From assembly GCA_004172935.1 (NCBI GenBank), contig SDZD01000030.1, positions 17,779 to 81,778 of the forward strand: a stretch of DNA of 64,000 nt, in the 5' to 3' direction. How positions within the stretch are numbered: position 1 is the stretch's first letter; every line of letters starts with the position of its first letter. The notes under the pieces are model-generated. The model did no database searches. It worked only from the letters and a program-made list of their open reading frames with translations, and was not told where the DNA came from. Both the position numbers and the translations under genes were made by a program. The DNA is from a bacterium (lineage in GTDB: Bacteria > Armatimonadota > Abditibacteriia > Abditibacteriales > Abditibacteriaceae). Below, in pieces: positions 1 to 8,589 of this stretch.

Positions 1-149
1 TCTTCTCGCTTTATTTGCTGGATTAAGTCTATTCTTAGGGGTTATTTAAATTTCTTTTCCACTGATGATTTTATAGAGCAGCGTATAAAGAGGGCTTACT
101 GACATAGGCTCCAATGGGGGAGTTGGGTATTTTTCTAATGGGGCCTAAT

Positions 150-1190
150 TTATTTATTGGGTAGGTAGAAGTCGAAGGGGGCGTTGCGGTCGCAGGTGAG
201 GGTGCCGTTTTCCTCGCGTAAGTCGGCGACCTGGATTAATGAGCGGCGATGATCGTAGGGATAGACACCGTTGGCGCCCATAGTGGCGTCGAAGTGCGAT
301 TTACGGCCTGGATGGGTGAAATAGAAGATGTAGGCATGACCGTTGGCGACCTCGACATCGGCATGGGCGCCTTGTGGCGTATCTTGTGGGCGTGTGCCGG
401 GGACATCGAGGACGAGGCCCTGTTTCTCCCAGTTGATGGCGTCATCGGAGCGGAATACCCGTTGGCCACGCCACTCGTCGGTAATCATCCAGTAGTGGTT
501 GTTGAAGCGAAAGACGTTGGGGCCTTCCTGCGCGCCACCGGGGATGGCGGGTTTGGCGTCGCGTTTCCAATGAATCAGGTCGGGCGAGGTACTGGTCGAA
601 ATCGAGCCGCCATTTTGTTGGTCTTTGTACCAAACGCGCCACGTTTTATCGGGCATCTGGATGATGGAGATGTCGATGACTTCTGGCGAATCGAAGCTGG
701 CGAAGTCCTGAAACTTCCAGTTCCACAGGTCGCTACTGGTATGGTGTGCGGTGCGCGACGCGCCGCCCCAATCGGAGCGGACGCCCTGAATGTAGGTGAC
801 GAACATGTGGTATTCCTTGCCATCGAACAGCACTTCGGGCGCCCAGAAGGTGTTGGTGCCCTCTTCGATGGCGAGTTTGGGTGTTCCTTTATAGACCCAG
901 GTTTTCCCGTTGTCGCGTGAGGTGGCGATGCCAACATCGGTGCCGTAGCAGAAGGACACGTTGGGGAGTTCGAGTTGGGCGCGACGCTGCGAGTAGAACA
1001 TCCACCACTCTTTCTTTTGCGTGTTGTAGATGATGAGCGGGTCGGCTGGCCCATCGGTCATGGGGTCGCGGTAAAGAGGAGCGGGCGCGATATGCATTGG
1101 ATTAGGGTTTACAGGAGGCGTAGTTTGCGCAGAGAGAGAGCTTGCCCCAAACAGGGTGGCAGTCAAGGAAAAAAGTGGAAATAAACGCAC
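150..1190 (-). CDS. Secreted GH43-like five-bladed beta-propeller protein
   Basis: 346 residues with a clear N-terminal signal peptide (about residues 1-21, ending SLSAQ), so it is exported. The rest is rich in Trp and Tyr blade motifs: GPADPLIIYN near residue 47, FWAPEVLFDGKEYHMF near 116 and EGPNVFRFNNHYWMITDEW near 222. This spacing of acidic residues (Asp early, Glu in the EGP motif) is typical of GH43/GH117-like glycosidases, which cleave plant or algal glycans. The substrate cannot be read from sequence. It lies at the edge of the polysaccharide region, and its upstream side faces the PAP2 gene. Fold is fairly sure, activity only inferred. Confidence 0.7.
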   Translation of the reverse strand: MRLFPLFSLTATLFGASSLSAQTTPPVNPNPMHIAPAPLYRDPMTDGPADPLIIYNTQKKEWWMFYSQRRAQLELPNVSFCYGTDVGIATSRDNGKTWVYKGTPKLAIEEGTNTFWAPEVLFDGKEYHMFVTYIQGVRSDWGGASRTAHHTSSDLWNWKFQDFASFDSPEVIDISIIQMPDKTWRVWYKDQQNGGSISTSTSPDLIHWKRDAKPAIPGGAQEGPNVFRFNNHYWMITDEWRGQRVFRSDDAINWEKQGLVLDVPGTRPQDTPQGAHADVEVANGHAYIFYFTHPGRKSHFDATMGANGVYPYDHRRSLIQVADLREENGTLTCDRNAPFDFYLPNK

Positions 1191-1372
1191 GATAGCCCTT
1201 AGAAAAGGCAGCTTTGATGGAGGTACGTTCCAATCATACCCTTGTTTGTGCCGAATCTACTATCACTGGAAAAAACCCCTCTACTGTCAAGAGGTTTTTG
1301 CGCGCAGAGCGAAGTTACGCCAAAATTGAATAAGCCCGTTGCGGTTATCGCCGCCTTTCGGTTGCGGTAATT

Positions 1373-1867
1373 ATGAACCCGCCTCTTTCTGCCGTGCAAG
1401 ACGATATGCCCGATCAAAAACGTCGCTTCGACTTCGGCCAGTTCGTATCACGCTCCTTCAACTTCGTTTACGTCCTCATATCGTGCGTTTTGCTCGTGTT
1501 CGTGCCATTTAGTGTCAACGACTGGCCTATTGGTAACCGTGCTGTGTGGCTGATTGGCGCGATGTTCGGCGATTTGGTTCTAGTACAGGGCTTCAAGCAT
1601 ATTTGCTACATTCCGCGTCCCAACACAACGAACGTTTTCTGCTGGGGACGCCGCCCCCACTCAGGTTTTCCGTCCGGTCACACCTTGCCCGCATTTTTGT
1701 TGGCCACCCTCATCTGGCAAGTTCATCCGCATCTGTGGGCGTGGTATTTTGGGGCTGCTCTTATCGGTTGGGCGCGTTGGAACGTCAAGGCCCATTTTGG
1801 CTATCAGGTCTCGCTTTCGGCGCTGTTGGGAATAGGGCTTGGATTGTTGGCGGGCCGCTTCCTGTAG
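1373..1867 (+). CDS. PAP2-family membrane phosphatase
   Basis: 164 residues with several membrane segments. The three PAP2 motifs can be followed: KHICYIPRP near residue 82 (K-x6-RP), GFPSGHT near 102 (PSGH), and ARWNVKAHFGYQV near 140 (R-x5-H). Family members dephosphorylate lipid phosphates, including undecaprenyl pyrophosphate, the carrier for surface glycans, which suits the neighbourhood. The Asp that normally follows the third-motif His (H-x3-D) is Gln here; that Asp orients the nucleophilic His, so activity may be altered. The start is uncertain: ATG at 1373 or 1406, neither with a strong ribosome binding site. It converges on the YdcF-like gene with only 4 bp between. Confidence 0.75.
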   Translation: MNPPLSAVQDDMPDQKRRFDFGQFVSRSFNFVYVLISCVLLVFVPFSVNDWPIGNRAVWLIGAMFGDLVLVQGFKHICYIPRPNTTNVFCWGRRPHSGFPSGHTLPAFLLATLIWQVHPHLWAWYFGAALIGWARWNVKAHFGYQVSLSALLGIGLGLLAGRFL

Positions 1868-1871
1868 CCGC

Positions 1872-2705
1872 TTAAAGCCAACCGCGCGAGCGATATGTGC
1901 GAATGCCGATGATTTCGCGCATCGCCGAGCCAAAGGCGCGAACGCGCTCGGATGGCTCATTCAAGTGTTCCAGGTCGAATAGGCTTTCGCGGCAGGGTGT
2001 TGAGACGACTTGCAGACCAGTTTTTTGGAAAGTGAGCGATGAGCGCAGCGAATGGGTGGGGGAGGTGACGAGCAGAATTTTCTTCCAACCATGCTTACCC
2101 ATCAATTGGCTGACGAGGACTGCTTCGTCGTGTGTGGTGTGTACCGGGCCTACCGCCAAGACATCGCCATTGATGCCCAAATTCTTCATTAGTCTTTTCG
2201 CCGCCTTGATGTGAGAGCCTTCGCCGGGCACTTCGGTTACGATGAGGCGCGGGGCAAACCCTTGTTGCAATAGCTCGATGGCATGAAGGGTGCGTTCCAA
2301 GGTGGGCATCCCTAAATCGTTATCTCTTTGAACGCCCGCTTGCAAGACCACGATTGCTTGTGTCTTTTCGGGGGACTGATCTAGCTTGAGGGGGAGGGCC
2401 AGACTCGAAGAGAACGGAGTAAAGGCGACGACAATCCACAGGCCAAGCAGGGCGACTGCACTGATGCGACAAAGCCAAATAGCGCGCGTTAAGCCCAGAA
2501 GTGCGCCCAGTGTGCCCGCGAGTATGAGAGTCATGTTCGTGCCGCGCAGCAAGGGAAGCAATTCGAGGAGGTTGAGATCATTGGTTATGAACCAAGTCAA
2601 AATGCCGCACAGAAAGCCCTCAAAGCATGCCCTTGTTCGTGGCCTGGCTAAGTCGACTTTGGTGGAGGGAGTGGAGCGGAAGTTTGGCACCATAAAGTTC
2701 CCCAT
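1872..2705 (-). CDS. YdcF/ElyC/SanA-like DUF218 membrane protein
   Basis: 277 residues. The N-terminal third contains about three hydrophobic segments. The C-terminal two thirds is a DUF218 domain: a beta-alpha core starting AIVVLQAGVQ, a charged loop near VTEVPGEGSH, then THDEAVLV and ILLVTSPTHSLRSS. Proteins of this family (ElyC, SanA, YdcF) act in the envelope and some affect lipid-carrier use or peptidoglycan synthesis; the reaction is not established. It is divergent from the GT4 gene at 2745 with about 40 bp between start codons, so they probably share a promoter region. The two acidic residues expected in the first DUF218 loop are only partly visible. Confidence 0.7.
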   Translation of the reverse strand: MGNFMVPNFRSTPSTKVDLARPRTRACFEGFLCGILTWFITNDLNLLELLPLLRGTNMTLILAGTLGALLGLTRAIWLCRISAVALLGLWIVVAFTPFSSSLALPLKLDQSPEKTQAIVVLQAGVQRDNDLGMPTLERTLHAIELLQQGFAPRLIVTEVPGEGSHIKAAKRLMKNLGINGDVLAVGPVHTTHDEAVLVSQLMGKHGWKKILLVTSPTHSLRSSLTFQKTGLQVVSTPCRESLFDLEHLNEPSERVRAFGSAMREIIGIRTYRSRGWL

Positions 2706-2744
2706 GATTATACGAGTTAGTCTGACTTGCTCAAACTAGTGCTC

Positions 2745-3926
2745 ATGCGCGTTCTCCACGCCCATTCCAACATCTCTTCATCACACGGCGGCATTGTGGC
2801 GGCCTTATCTTGTCTTATGCCAGCTCTGGAAAAGCAAGGCGTCGGTTGCGACATGATCGCTCTTGAGGCTCGCGGCGAGGCACGTTCGCAGTCTCCTCTT
2901 GATTCGCCGAGCCTTCATCTGGCATCGGGTAAAGGCCCGGAATCAATTGGGTTTGCCCCCGGTTTATACGAATTGTTCGAGTCACTGGCTCGTCAGGATG
3001 ACATCGTTCATTCGCATGGACAATGGCGTTACCTCGATTTCGTTTCCGCGAAGGTCGCGAGAAAACGCAATAGGCCACACATCATCTCAATTCATGGCAT
3101 GATGGAGCCTTATGCCTGGCTCACTTCGCGCCGCAAGAAAGCGGTGGCCGAGAAGTTATTTCAAAGCCGCGCTTTGCGCGAGGCGCGCGTCATTCACGCG
3201 CTTGTTCCCAAAGAGGCCGAGGATATTCGCCAACTCGGTTGGCGTAATCCTATTGCGCTGGTGCCAAACGGCGTCGATTTAAGTTCGATGGAGAATCTGC
3301 CATCGCGCTCGGTTTTCGACGCGAGTTTGCCAGTTGCCAAAGACCGCAAAATCCTGTTGTTTTTGGCGCGTCTGCATCCGAAAAAAGGCTTGCCGCATTT
3401 TCTTCCGGCGTGGAAGCGGGCGCTCGAATTGCCCGGTGCTAAAGACTGGCATTTTGTGGTGGCTGGCCCAGATGAGGGGGGGCATCATGCCGAGCTAGTG
3501 GAATTGGTCAAATCTCTCGGACTTGAATCGAGCGTTTCGTTTGTGGGGCTTTTGCAGGGCGAGGCCAAGCGCGCTGCGTTTGGGGCGGCTTCCGCGTTTG
3601 TGTTGCCTTCCCATTCGGAGGGCTTCTCTATGTCGTTACTGGAAGCGATGGGGGCCAGTCTGCCGCTTCTGATTACGCCGGGGTGCAACTTCCCCGAAGC
3701 CGTACAGGCTGGGGCGGCGCTATCGGTTGACCCCACCGAAGAGGCGACTTTCGAGGGGTTGCAACAACTATTTGCGCTTTCATCTTCTCAACTCGAAAAT
3801 ATGGGTATCCGAGGCCGTGCTTTGGTCGAGCGCGACTATACATGGGAAAGCGCCGCTCATAAGATGAAGGTAGTCTATGAGTGGTGTTGCGGGCAAGCTG
3901 ATAAGCCGGATTGGGTAATGGAGTAG
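2745..3926 (+). CDS. GT4-family glycosyltransferase
   Basis: 393 residues with the GT-B architecture of family GT4. An N-terminal acceptor domain begins MRVLHAHSN and has a Gly-rich loop (SSHGGI); the C-terminal nucleotide-sugar domain has the E-x7-E signature in EGFSMSLLEAMGASLP near residue 290. These retaining enzymes move a sugar from an NDP or lipid donor onto a growing glycan in the cytosol. I chose ATG 2745, where the conserved beta strand begins, over the TTG at 2727. It is the only plus-strand gene on the left side of the polysaccharide region. The sugar cannot be predicted. Confidence 0.85.
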   Translation: MRVLHAHSNISSSHGGIVAALSCLMPALEKQGVGCDMIALEARGEARSQSPLDSPSLHLASGKGPESIGFAPGLYELFESLARQDDIVHSHGQWRYLDFVSAKVARKRNRPHIISIHGMMEPYAWLTSRRKKAVAEKLFQSRALREARVIHALVPKEAEDIRQLGWRNPIALVPNGVDLSSMENLPSRSVFDASLPVAKDRKILLFLARLHPKKGLPHFLPAWKRALELPGAKDWHFVVAGPDEGGHHAELVELVKSLGLESSVSFVGLLQGEAKRAAFGAASAFVLPSHSEGFSMSLLEAMGASLPLLITPGCNFPEAVQAGAALSVDPTEEATFEGLQQLFALSSSQLENMGIRGRALVERDYTWESAAHKMKVVYEWCCGQADKPDWVME

Positions 3927-3947
3927 CCGCATTAAAGCTATGCGAGG

Positions 3948-3979
3948 CTGGGCATGAGCGTTTTGCGTGTCATGCCCAG
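3948..3979. terminator. Hairpin between convergent glycosyltransferase genes
   Basis: Perfect 10-bp stem, CTGGGCATGA (3948-3957) with TCATGCCCAG (3970-3979), and a 12-nt loop. It sits between the ends of the plus-strand GT4 and the long minus-strand operon. There is no clean T-run on either side, so it is a likely but not canonical terminator, possibly serving both strands. Confidence 0.5.
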
Positions 3980-4010
3980 TGTTGGGGTTTACGGGGAGGA
4001 GACTTTTCTA

Positions 4011-4829
4011 TCAGGGCCATACGCCTATGCCATGCATGATGCGTTTCACCAGTCGTTGGGGCAGTGGCTCAACATGTTGAGGAAGACGCTCTTCGTTGAG
4101 AATGTAGTTCCCATCGCCATTGTCAATATGCAGTTTGGAGGCGTCGGCGAGTGTTTCTTGCCAGGTGCCCTGGCGTGCGTGTTCCCAACCTGTAAAGCCG
4201 CCTTCGATATTCTTGCGGCGTGTATCCAATCGAGTTTGAATCTGCAGGGGCGAGCGATATTTATAGTGCTTGTAGAGAATGCGTTGTGGGTAGACCAAGC
4301 CCATATGGCGCGGCCAGCCCTCGGTTTCCAGCCATACCATTTTATTGCGGTGTTTCACAAAGCGAGGCTCGGCGTTTTCGGCTTTGTAACGACGCAATTG
4401 CGGTAGTAATTGGGCCATTGGAACATCGAAATCGAGCGTGTCTACTTCCAGTTGCGTCAGGTAGTATTCGACCATTGCCGCCCAAACCACATGGTAGGCC
4501 GAGGGGATTTTGGCAAGGAATTCTTTCGGATTTTGGACGCAGAATTCGTCCGCATCCAAGTGGCACCACCAGTCTCCGTCTTGAGCGCGGTCTTTAAATG
4601 TGTTGTAGACCTCGGCGCGCAGCGACTCCTGGAAAGTCTTGCCGTCTTGCTTCCAGGGTACTATTTGCTCATTCTGCATCGCCAGCACTTTTTCCCATGT
4701 GCCGTCCGTGCTTTGTCCATCATAAATATAGATATAATCCGACCATTTCGTGGCTGCGCGCAAGCACTCTTCGATAATGTCGCCCTCATTCTTAACGACG
4801 CAGATCGTGTGAATTTTGAATGGTTTCAT
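4011..4829 (-). CDS. GT2-like glycosyltransferase
   Basis: 272 residues, GT-A fold. The start region has the donor-binding strand HTICVVKNEGD and the YDGQSTDGTW turn, and the metal-binding motif is HLDADEF near residue 91. This pattern (VKNE, DG-S-DGT, LDADE) is typical of the GT2 subgroup seen in capsule and exopolysaccharide loci. It is the last gene of the minus-strand operon, 15 bp after the preceding GT2. The C-terminal part has several Trp, Arg and Lys residues and could bind an acceptor or lipid. Cytosolic and metal-dependent by family; specificity unknown. Confidence 0.8.
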   Translation of the reverse strand: MKPFKIHTICVVKNEGDIIEECLRAATKWSDYIYIYDGQSTDGTWEKVLAMQNEQIVPWKQDGKTFQESLRAEVYNTFKDRAQDGDWWCHLDADEFCVQNPKEFLAKIPSAYHVVWAAMVEYYLTQLEVDTLDFDVPMAQLLPQLRRYKAENAEPRFVKHRNKMVWLETEGWPRHMGLVYPQRILYKHYKYRSPLQIQTRLDTRRKNIEGGFTGWEHARQGTWQETLADASKLHIDNGDGNYILNEERLPQHVEPLPQRLVKRIMHGIGVWP

Positions 4830-4844
4830 ATAAGTTCTTTTATT

Positions 4845-5750
4845 TCAACTCTCACTACCACGTGACTTCATCGCTAATATAGGAAATGCTCCTAAAAACT
4901 TAGCGCGCCCAAGAAAGGCGTGCCAACGAAATGTCTGGCTGTATAGATGCCACGCTTCATTCTTATAACCACGCCGCAAACATTCTAATGTAACGGGGCG
5001 AATATGACGTGTAATAATTTCTAATCGCTCTCGCTGTCGTGCTTTTCCACCAGGATAAAGTCCGGCTCGTTCTTGAGCGATCAGATGATGGAGTCCATCG
5101 AGTGTGCGCTTGATATTGGAGACTGCGCTGTTATCATGCTTACGATACGCGAAGGTTCTGGGGGATTCGATGCGTATAAATTGGGGGGAATCCCCCAACT
5201 TCAGGCACAAATCTAAATCTTCGGCGTTGATCCAACGTTTTTCAAAGCCGCCCACTTTACGGAGCGCTTCGGTGCGAACCACCAGTGAACTGGCACCGAA
5301 AGAGAGGTCTTGTTGGCTCGATGCCAGATAGTCCTTGAAGCGCAGGGTTTGCTCTGGTTCGGGTTTGAAATCTTGGAGCATGTCCTCGCTCTCGAACGAA
5401 AACTCTCTGGCCATCAACAATGATGGGGAGTTATTTTGGTCGATAATCTGGCTGTAAGTTGCCAGTGTCCATGGCATCCATAAATCGTCCGAGTCGAGGA
5501 AGGCGATGTAGTCGCCCTTGGCCGCTGCGATACCTGTGTTGCGTGCGGCGCCGGGGCCAGCGTTCTTTTGCTGGAGCAGATGAACTCGATTGCCGAAGCG
5601 GGCTACAGCCTCGACGGTGCCATCGGTTGAGCCGTCATCTACGACGATGAGTTCGCAGTTTTCGCTCGATTGATTGATGACTGATTCGATTGCCATACCT
5701 ACTAATGTGGCGCGATTATGCACTGGCATCACGACAGAAAAGCGAGGCAT
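4845..5750 (-). CDS. GT2-family glycosyltransferase
   Basis: 301 residues. Classical inverting GT-A signatures: FSVVMPVHNRATLV at residues 4-17, VVDDGSTDGTVEAV near 36, AARNTGIAAAKGDYIAFLDSDD with the DXD-type metal motif near 89, and a possible base region WINAEDLDLCLK near 192. Transfers a sugar from a nucleotide donor to a glycan in the cytosol. It lies 3 bp after the next GT2 upstream (start 6704), so translation is probably coupled. It resembles that neighbour in layout, suggesting an old duplication, but the sequences differ clearly. Confidence 0.88.
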   Translation of the reverse strand: MPRFSVVMPVHNRATLVGMAIESVINQSSENCELIVVDDGSTDGTVEAVARFGNRVHLLQQKNAGPGAARNTGIAAAKGDYIAFLDSDDLWMPWTLATYSQIIDQNNSPSLLMAREFSFESEDMLQDFKPEPEQTLRFKDYLASSQQDLSFGASSLVVRTEALRKVGGFEKRWINAEDLDLCLKLGDSPQFIRIESPRTFAYRKHDNSAVSNIKRTLDGLHHLIAQERAGLYPGGKARQRERLEIITRHIRPVTLECLRRGYKNEAWHLYSQTFRWHAFLGRAKFLGAFPILAMKSRGSES

Positions 5751-5753
5751 GGT

Positions 5754-6704
5754 TTATTGGGTTGCGGCGCCTGGTTGGGGATGGTTTCGCCATACCCAGC
5801 GGCGTTTCAGTCGGATACCCGCCTGAAATAATGGGCGGGCGGAAGGGGCGAGGCTATAGAACACACGCAGTTTTGCCCCCAGATGAGGCCAGGCCAACCT
5901 GCGTGCTTCTCTAAAGTCTTTAGCTTGTCCATCTACGAAAGACAGGCTCATGAGGCGCCGAGCTGACGAGACTATCATTTGCGTCATTCCGGGGGTATCG
6001 AAGCCTTTTCGGTTTTTGAGCAGAGCTTTTAAGTAGAAGTATTCGCATTCAACGACGTTTTTCGAGATGCTGCCGGGGGTGTCGACGCGGTAGAGAGCCG
6101 CGACTTCGCTTTCATAGGCCCATGACTTGTCGCGTGTTACGCGCAGCCAAAGGTCGAGGTCGTGGCGGCGTTTCTGTTTGACATCGAAGCAGCCGACATC
6201 GAGCAGGCGTTGGCGCTGGAAAAGTACCGTCGAATGGCCGAAGTGGAATCCACGCGCACAGCACTCGACAAAGAGTTCGGGCTTTAAGTTGGTGGCAGTG
6301 GGCAGATCGTGACGCAAATAGTCGGAAAGCTCTTCTGTGTTGCCGTCTTCGCGCAACAGGAGATGGTTTGCCATGTAGGCGACATCGTCGCCGTTTTCGA
6401 GTAGCTTTGCTGCTTTTTCCAAATGGTTAGGACACCAGATGTCGTCCGCGTCTAAAAAGGCAATCCAATCGCCGTGCGCTGCCTCGATTCCCAGATTGCG
6501 CGCCGCTGCTGCGTTACGCACATTGGCCTCGATAAGTCGAACTGGCACGCCGCTTCGCTCGATGATTTGGACGGAATCATCGGTCGAGGAATCGTTGATG
6601 ACGATGATTTCCAGAGGCTGAAACGTTTGTTTGGCCGCGCTTTGCAGTGCTGCCTCTATCCAGCGGGCGGCATTGTGGCAGGGCATAATGACGGAAATCT
6701 GCAT
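5754..6704 (-). CDS. GT2-family glycosyltransferase
   Basis: 316 residues with the full GT2 set: ISVIMPCHNAARWI at the N-terminus, VINDSSTDDSVQII near residue 35, AARNLGIEAAHGDWIAFLDADD with its DAD metal site near 87, and KRRHDLDLWLRV near 178 as the likely catalytic-base segment. The last 60 residues are basic and aromatic. Cytosolic sugar transfer onto the repeating unit is the expected role. Two bases separate it from the GT4 gene upstream, so it belongs to the same transcript. Confidence 0.88.
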   Translation of the reverse strand: MQISVIMPCHNAARWIEAALQSAAKQTFQPLEIIVINDSSTDDSVQIIERSGVPVRLIEANVRNAAAARNLGIEAAHGDWIAFLDADDIWCPNHLEKAAKLLENGDDVAYMANHLLLREDGNTEELSDYLRHDLPTATNLKPELFVECCARGFHFGHSTVLFQRQRLLDVGCFDVKQKRRHDLDLWLRVTRDKSWAYESEVAALYRVDTPGSISKNVVECEYFYLKALLKNRKGFDTPGMTQMIVSSARRLMSLSFVDGQAKDFREARRLAWPHLGAKLRVFYSLAPSARPLFQAGIRLKRRWVWRNHPQPGAATQ

Positions 6705-6706
6705 AA

Positions 6707-7786
6707 TTATTTTTTGAGCGCGCGACGATAGACCTCAAGGGTTTGCTTTGCGACGGATTCCCAACTCCATTTTTGGACGCATTCGAAATTATGATAGCCC
6801 ATTGCGTTTAAATCGCTGCTTTTATTGAGGGCAGAGCGCAGAGATTTGAGCAAGCCATCTTTATCGTCGGGGTCGTAGAGGAATCCGCCTTTGTCATCGA
6901 GAGTTTCGCCTATACAACCCCGGCGCGGCGCGATGCAGGCGCGTCCAAATGACATCGCGAGCAGAACTGCGCCGGAAGTGAGAATGTCGCGGTAGGGGAA
7001 TACCACGGCATCAGCGGCGTTCATGTAGGTTTGCAACTCTTCGTCGGGGACGAAGCCGGGAGCGAAGCGAATGTGACTGTTGTTACCAATGGCTTGCTGA
7101 ATTTGCTCTACCGTTCCTTCGCCGCTGGGTTTGCCCGCTATGAGAAGGAACGGTTTGCTGGCCTCATCTACCTCCTCCGCGATTTGATGGAAGGCTTTTA
7201 TCAAGTCCAGCACGCCTTTATAGGGGCGGATTTGGCCGACGAAAGCAAAAACCAAGGCCTCCTGGGGCAAGTTGAGTTTGGCCCTTGCCTGTTCGTGGGA
7301 TATGGTATTGGGATAGGATGCGACGTAGTTACCGTGCGGGACGACATGCACCTTTCTGGATGGCAAGTGGAAAGAGCGTGCCACTTCGGTTTTCGCGCAC
7401 TCGCAGTGCGCGATAACCGCGTCGCAGTGGCGCAAGAAATGGCGTTGGAGGCGACGCTCCAGAGTAGGGAAGGGGCTTTCGTGCGACTGGATATTGTGGG
7501 CTGTCCAAACGATTTTGATGCCGCGTGCCTTTAGCACGAGAATCTGTGCGATCAAGGACAGTGACAGGGCGACGGTTTTGGGGGCCGATGGGCGCACCAT
7601 GTAGGGGTGCAGCCAGTGGAAGTGCAAGATGTCGGCATTCCAGCGTTTCAGTGCCGAGCGAAAGAATGTGCCACCGCCACCACCGGGCAGTGTTTCGACC
7701 TCCAATTTTCCCAAAGCGTCCATCAGTTCGGTTTGGTACAAATTGTCTTCATAAAACGGCAAATGAACGACTTTAAGGGTTTTCAT
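6707..7786 (-). CDS. GT4-family glycosyltransferase
   Basis: 359 residues, GT-B. The acceptor domain begins KVVHLPFYEDNLYQ and includes ILHFHWLHPYM. The donor domain has VFAFVGQIRPYKGVLDLI near residue 185 and VVFPYRDILTSGAVLLAM near 262, where the usual E-x7-E is degenerate. This pattern is seen in GT4 enzymes close to the GumH/mannosyltransferase type, but the sugar cannot be assigned. Its start overlaps the stop of the gene at 7783-8583 by 4 bp (ATGA), an arrangement for coupled translation. Confidence 0.85.
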   Translation of the reverse strand: MKTLKVVHLPFYEDNLYQTELMDALGKLEVETLPGGGGGTFFRSALKRWNADILHFHWLHPYMVRPSAPKTVALSLSLIAQILVLKARGIKIVWTAHNIQSHESPFPTLERRLQRHFLRHCDAVIAHCECAKTEVARSFHLPSRKVHVVPHGNYVASYPNTISHEQARAKLNLPQEALVFAFVGQIRPYKGVLDLIKAFHQIAEEVDEASKPFLLIAGKPSGEGTVEQIQQAIGNNSHIRFAPGFVPDEELQTYMNAADAVVFPYRDILTSGAVLLAMSFGRACIAPRRGCIGETLDDKGGFLYDPDDKDGLLKSLRSALNKSSDLNAMGYHNFECVQKWSWESVAKQTLEVYRRALKK

Positions 7787-8583
7787 TTTGTGAGAGAAAA
7801 TTCTCGGCGTAGTGCTGAAGTAGCCAATTTTCGTTGCGGCAAAGTGGTTATGAATCGCCGCTGATTGCCCAGTATCTGGCGAACGTGATCCAATAGTGTT
7901 GTTGGCTGTTTTATGCCAGAGGGTTGCCTCAGATGTGAGGCATTGTTTTCACCGTGGCTGAGTACGTAAATAGCGCCTGGGAATGGCAGTGGTTCTAGAG
8001 GAGTACCGCGCGAGTCAAGTTGGCCGCGAATTGCTGTGTGACCATACCGGAGAATGACACACTCTTCAAAGTCGCGCACTGGGTCTTCGGGCAACTCGAC
8101 CAGTCGAGCATTTATGACGGCGCTGGTGCCACACACCTTATATAAGTCGTTACGGAGGAATAGCCACGGCGATCCCGCGTCGTAGGTATAGCCTTTTTCG
8201 AAAGCCCAGCCATTGGCGTTGGGATGAGCGTGAGCATATTCCACGAGACGACGACTCACTAAATCATCCGCGTCCATGAGCATCAGGAAATCGGGATTGA
8301 AATCTCGTGCTCGGCTTAAACCAACTGCGAGCTTTTTGAATTTATCTTCCTGTCGGGATTTTTTTTGAGATAGGTCGGGTGCCGGGAAATCGACGCTCAA
8401 AAATTCGACGCGAGGATCGGAAAATCCAGCCAGTTGTGGGATTTCATGGCATACCACGAACACGCGCAGGTTCGAATCTGTTTGAGCGCATACCGAACGA
8501 AGAGTTTTTTCCAATATGCGGCATACACTTTCCCAGTTGCTGGAAACCGATTGGCTCTTCAAAGCCATAACGAAACAAAACAT
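7783..8583 (-). CDS. Putative glycosyltransferase (rhamnosyltransferase-like GT-A)
   Basis: 266 residues. It lacks the textbook GT2 opening but has a GT-A-like core: RSVCAQTDSNLRVFVVCHE near residue 30 and FLMLMDADDLVSRRLVEYAH with the DADD metal motif near 100. This resembles short bacterial enzymes often labelled putative rhamnosyltransferases. ATG 8583 is used; an internal Met (MALKSQ) at 8568 is an alternative. Joined to the following GT4 by a 4-bp overlap. The function is transfer of a sugar at best; the donor is not known. Confidence 0.65.
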   Translation of the reverse strand: MFCFVMALKSQSVSSNWESVCRILEKTLRSVCAQTDSNLRVFVVCHEIPQLAGFSDPRVEFLSVDFPAPDLSQKKSRQEDKFKKLAVGLSRARDFNPDFLMLMDADDLVSRRLVEYAHAHPNANGWAFEKGYTYDAGSPWLFLRNDLYKVCGTSAVINARLVELPEDPVRDFEECVILRYGHTAIRGQLDSRGTPLEPLPFPGAIYVLSHGENNASHLRQPSGIKQPTTLLDHVRQILGNQRRFITTLPQRKLATSALRREFSLTK

Positions 8584-8589
8584 TTATTT

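Noticed and set aside
249..920. 223-codon plus-strand frame opposite the GH43-like gene
   Set aside because: The minus-strand protein has a signal peptide and propeller motifs; this frame has none.
5182..5197. GGGGGAATCCCCC palindrome in a GT2 gene
   Set aside because: Short, within coding sequence, explained by ordinary codons.
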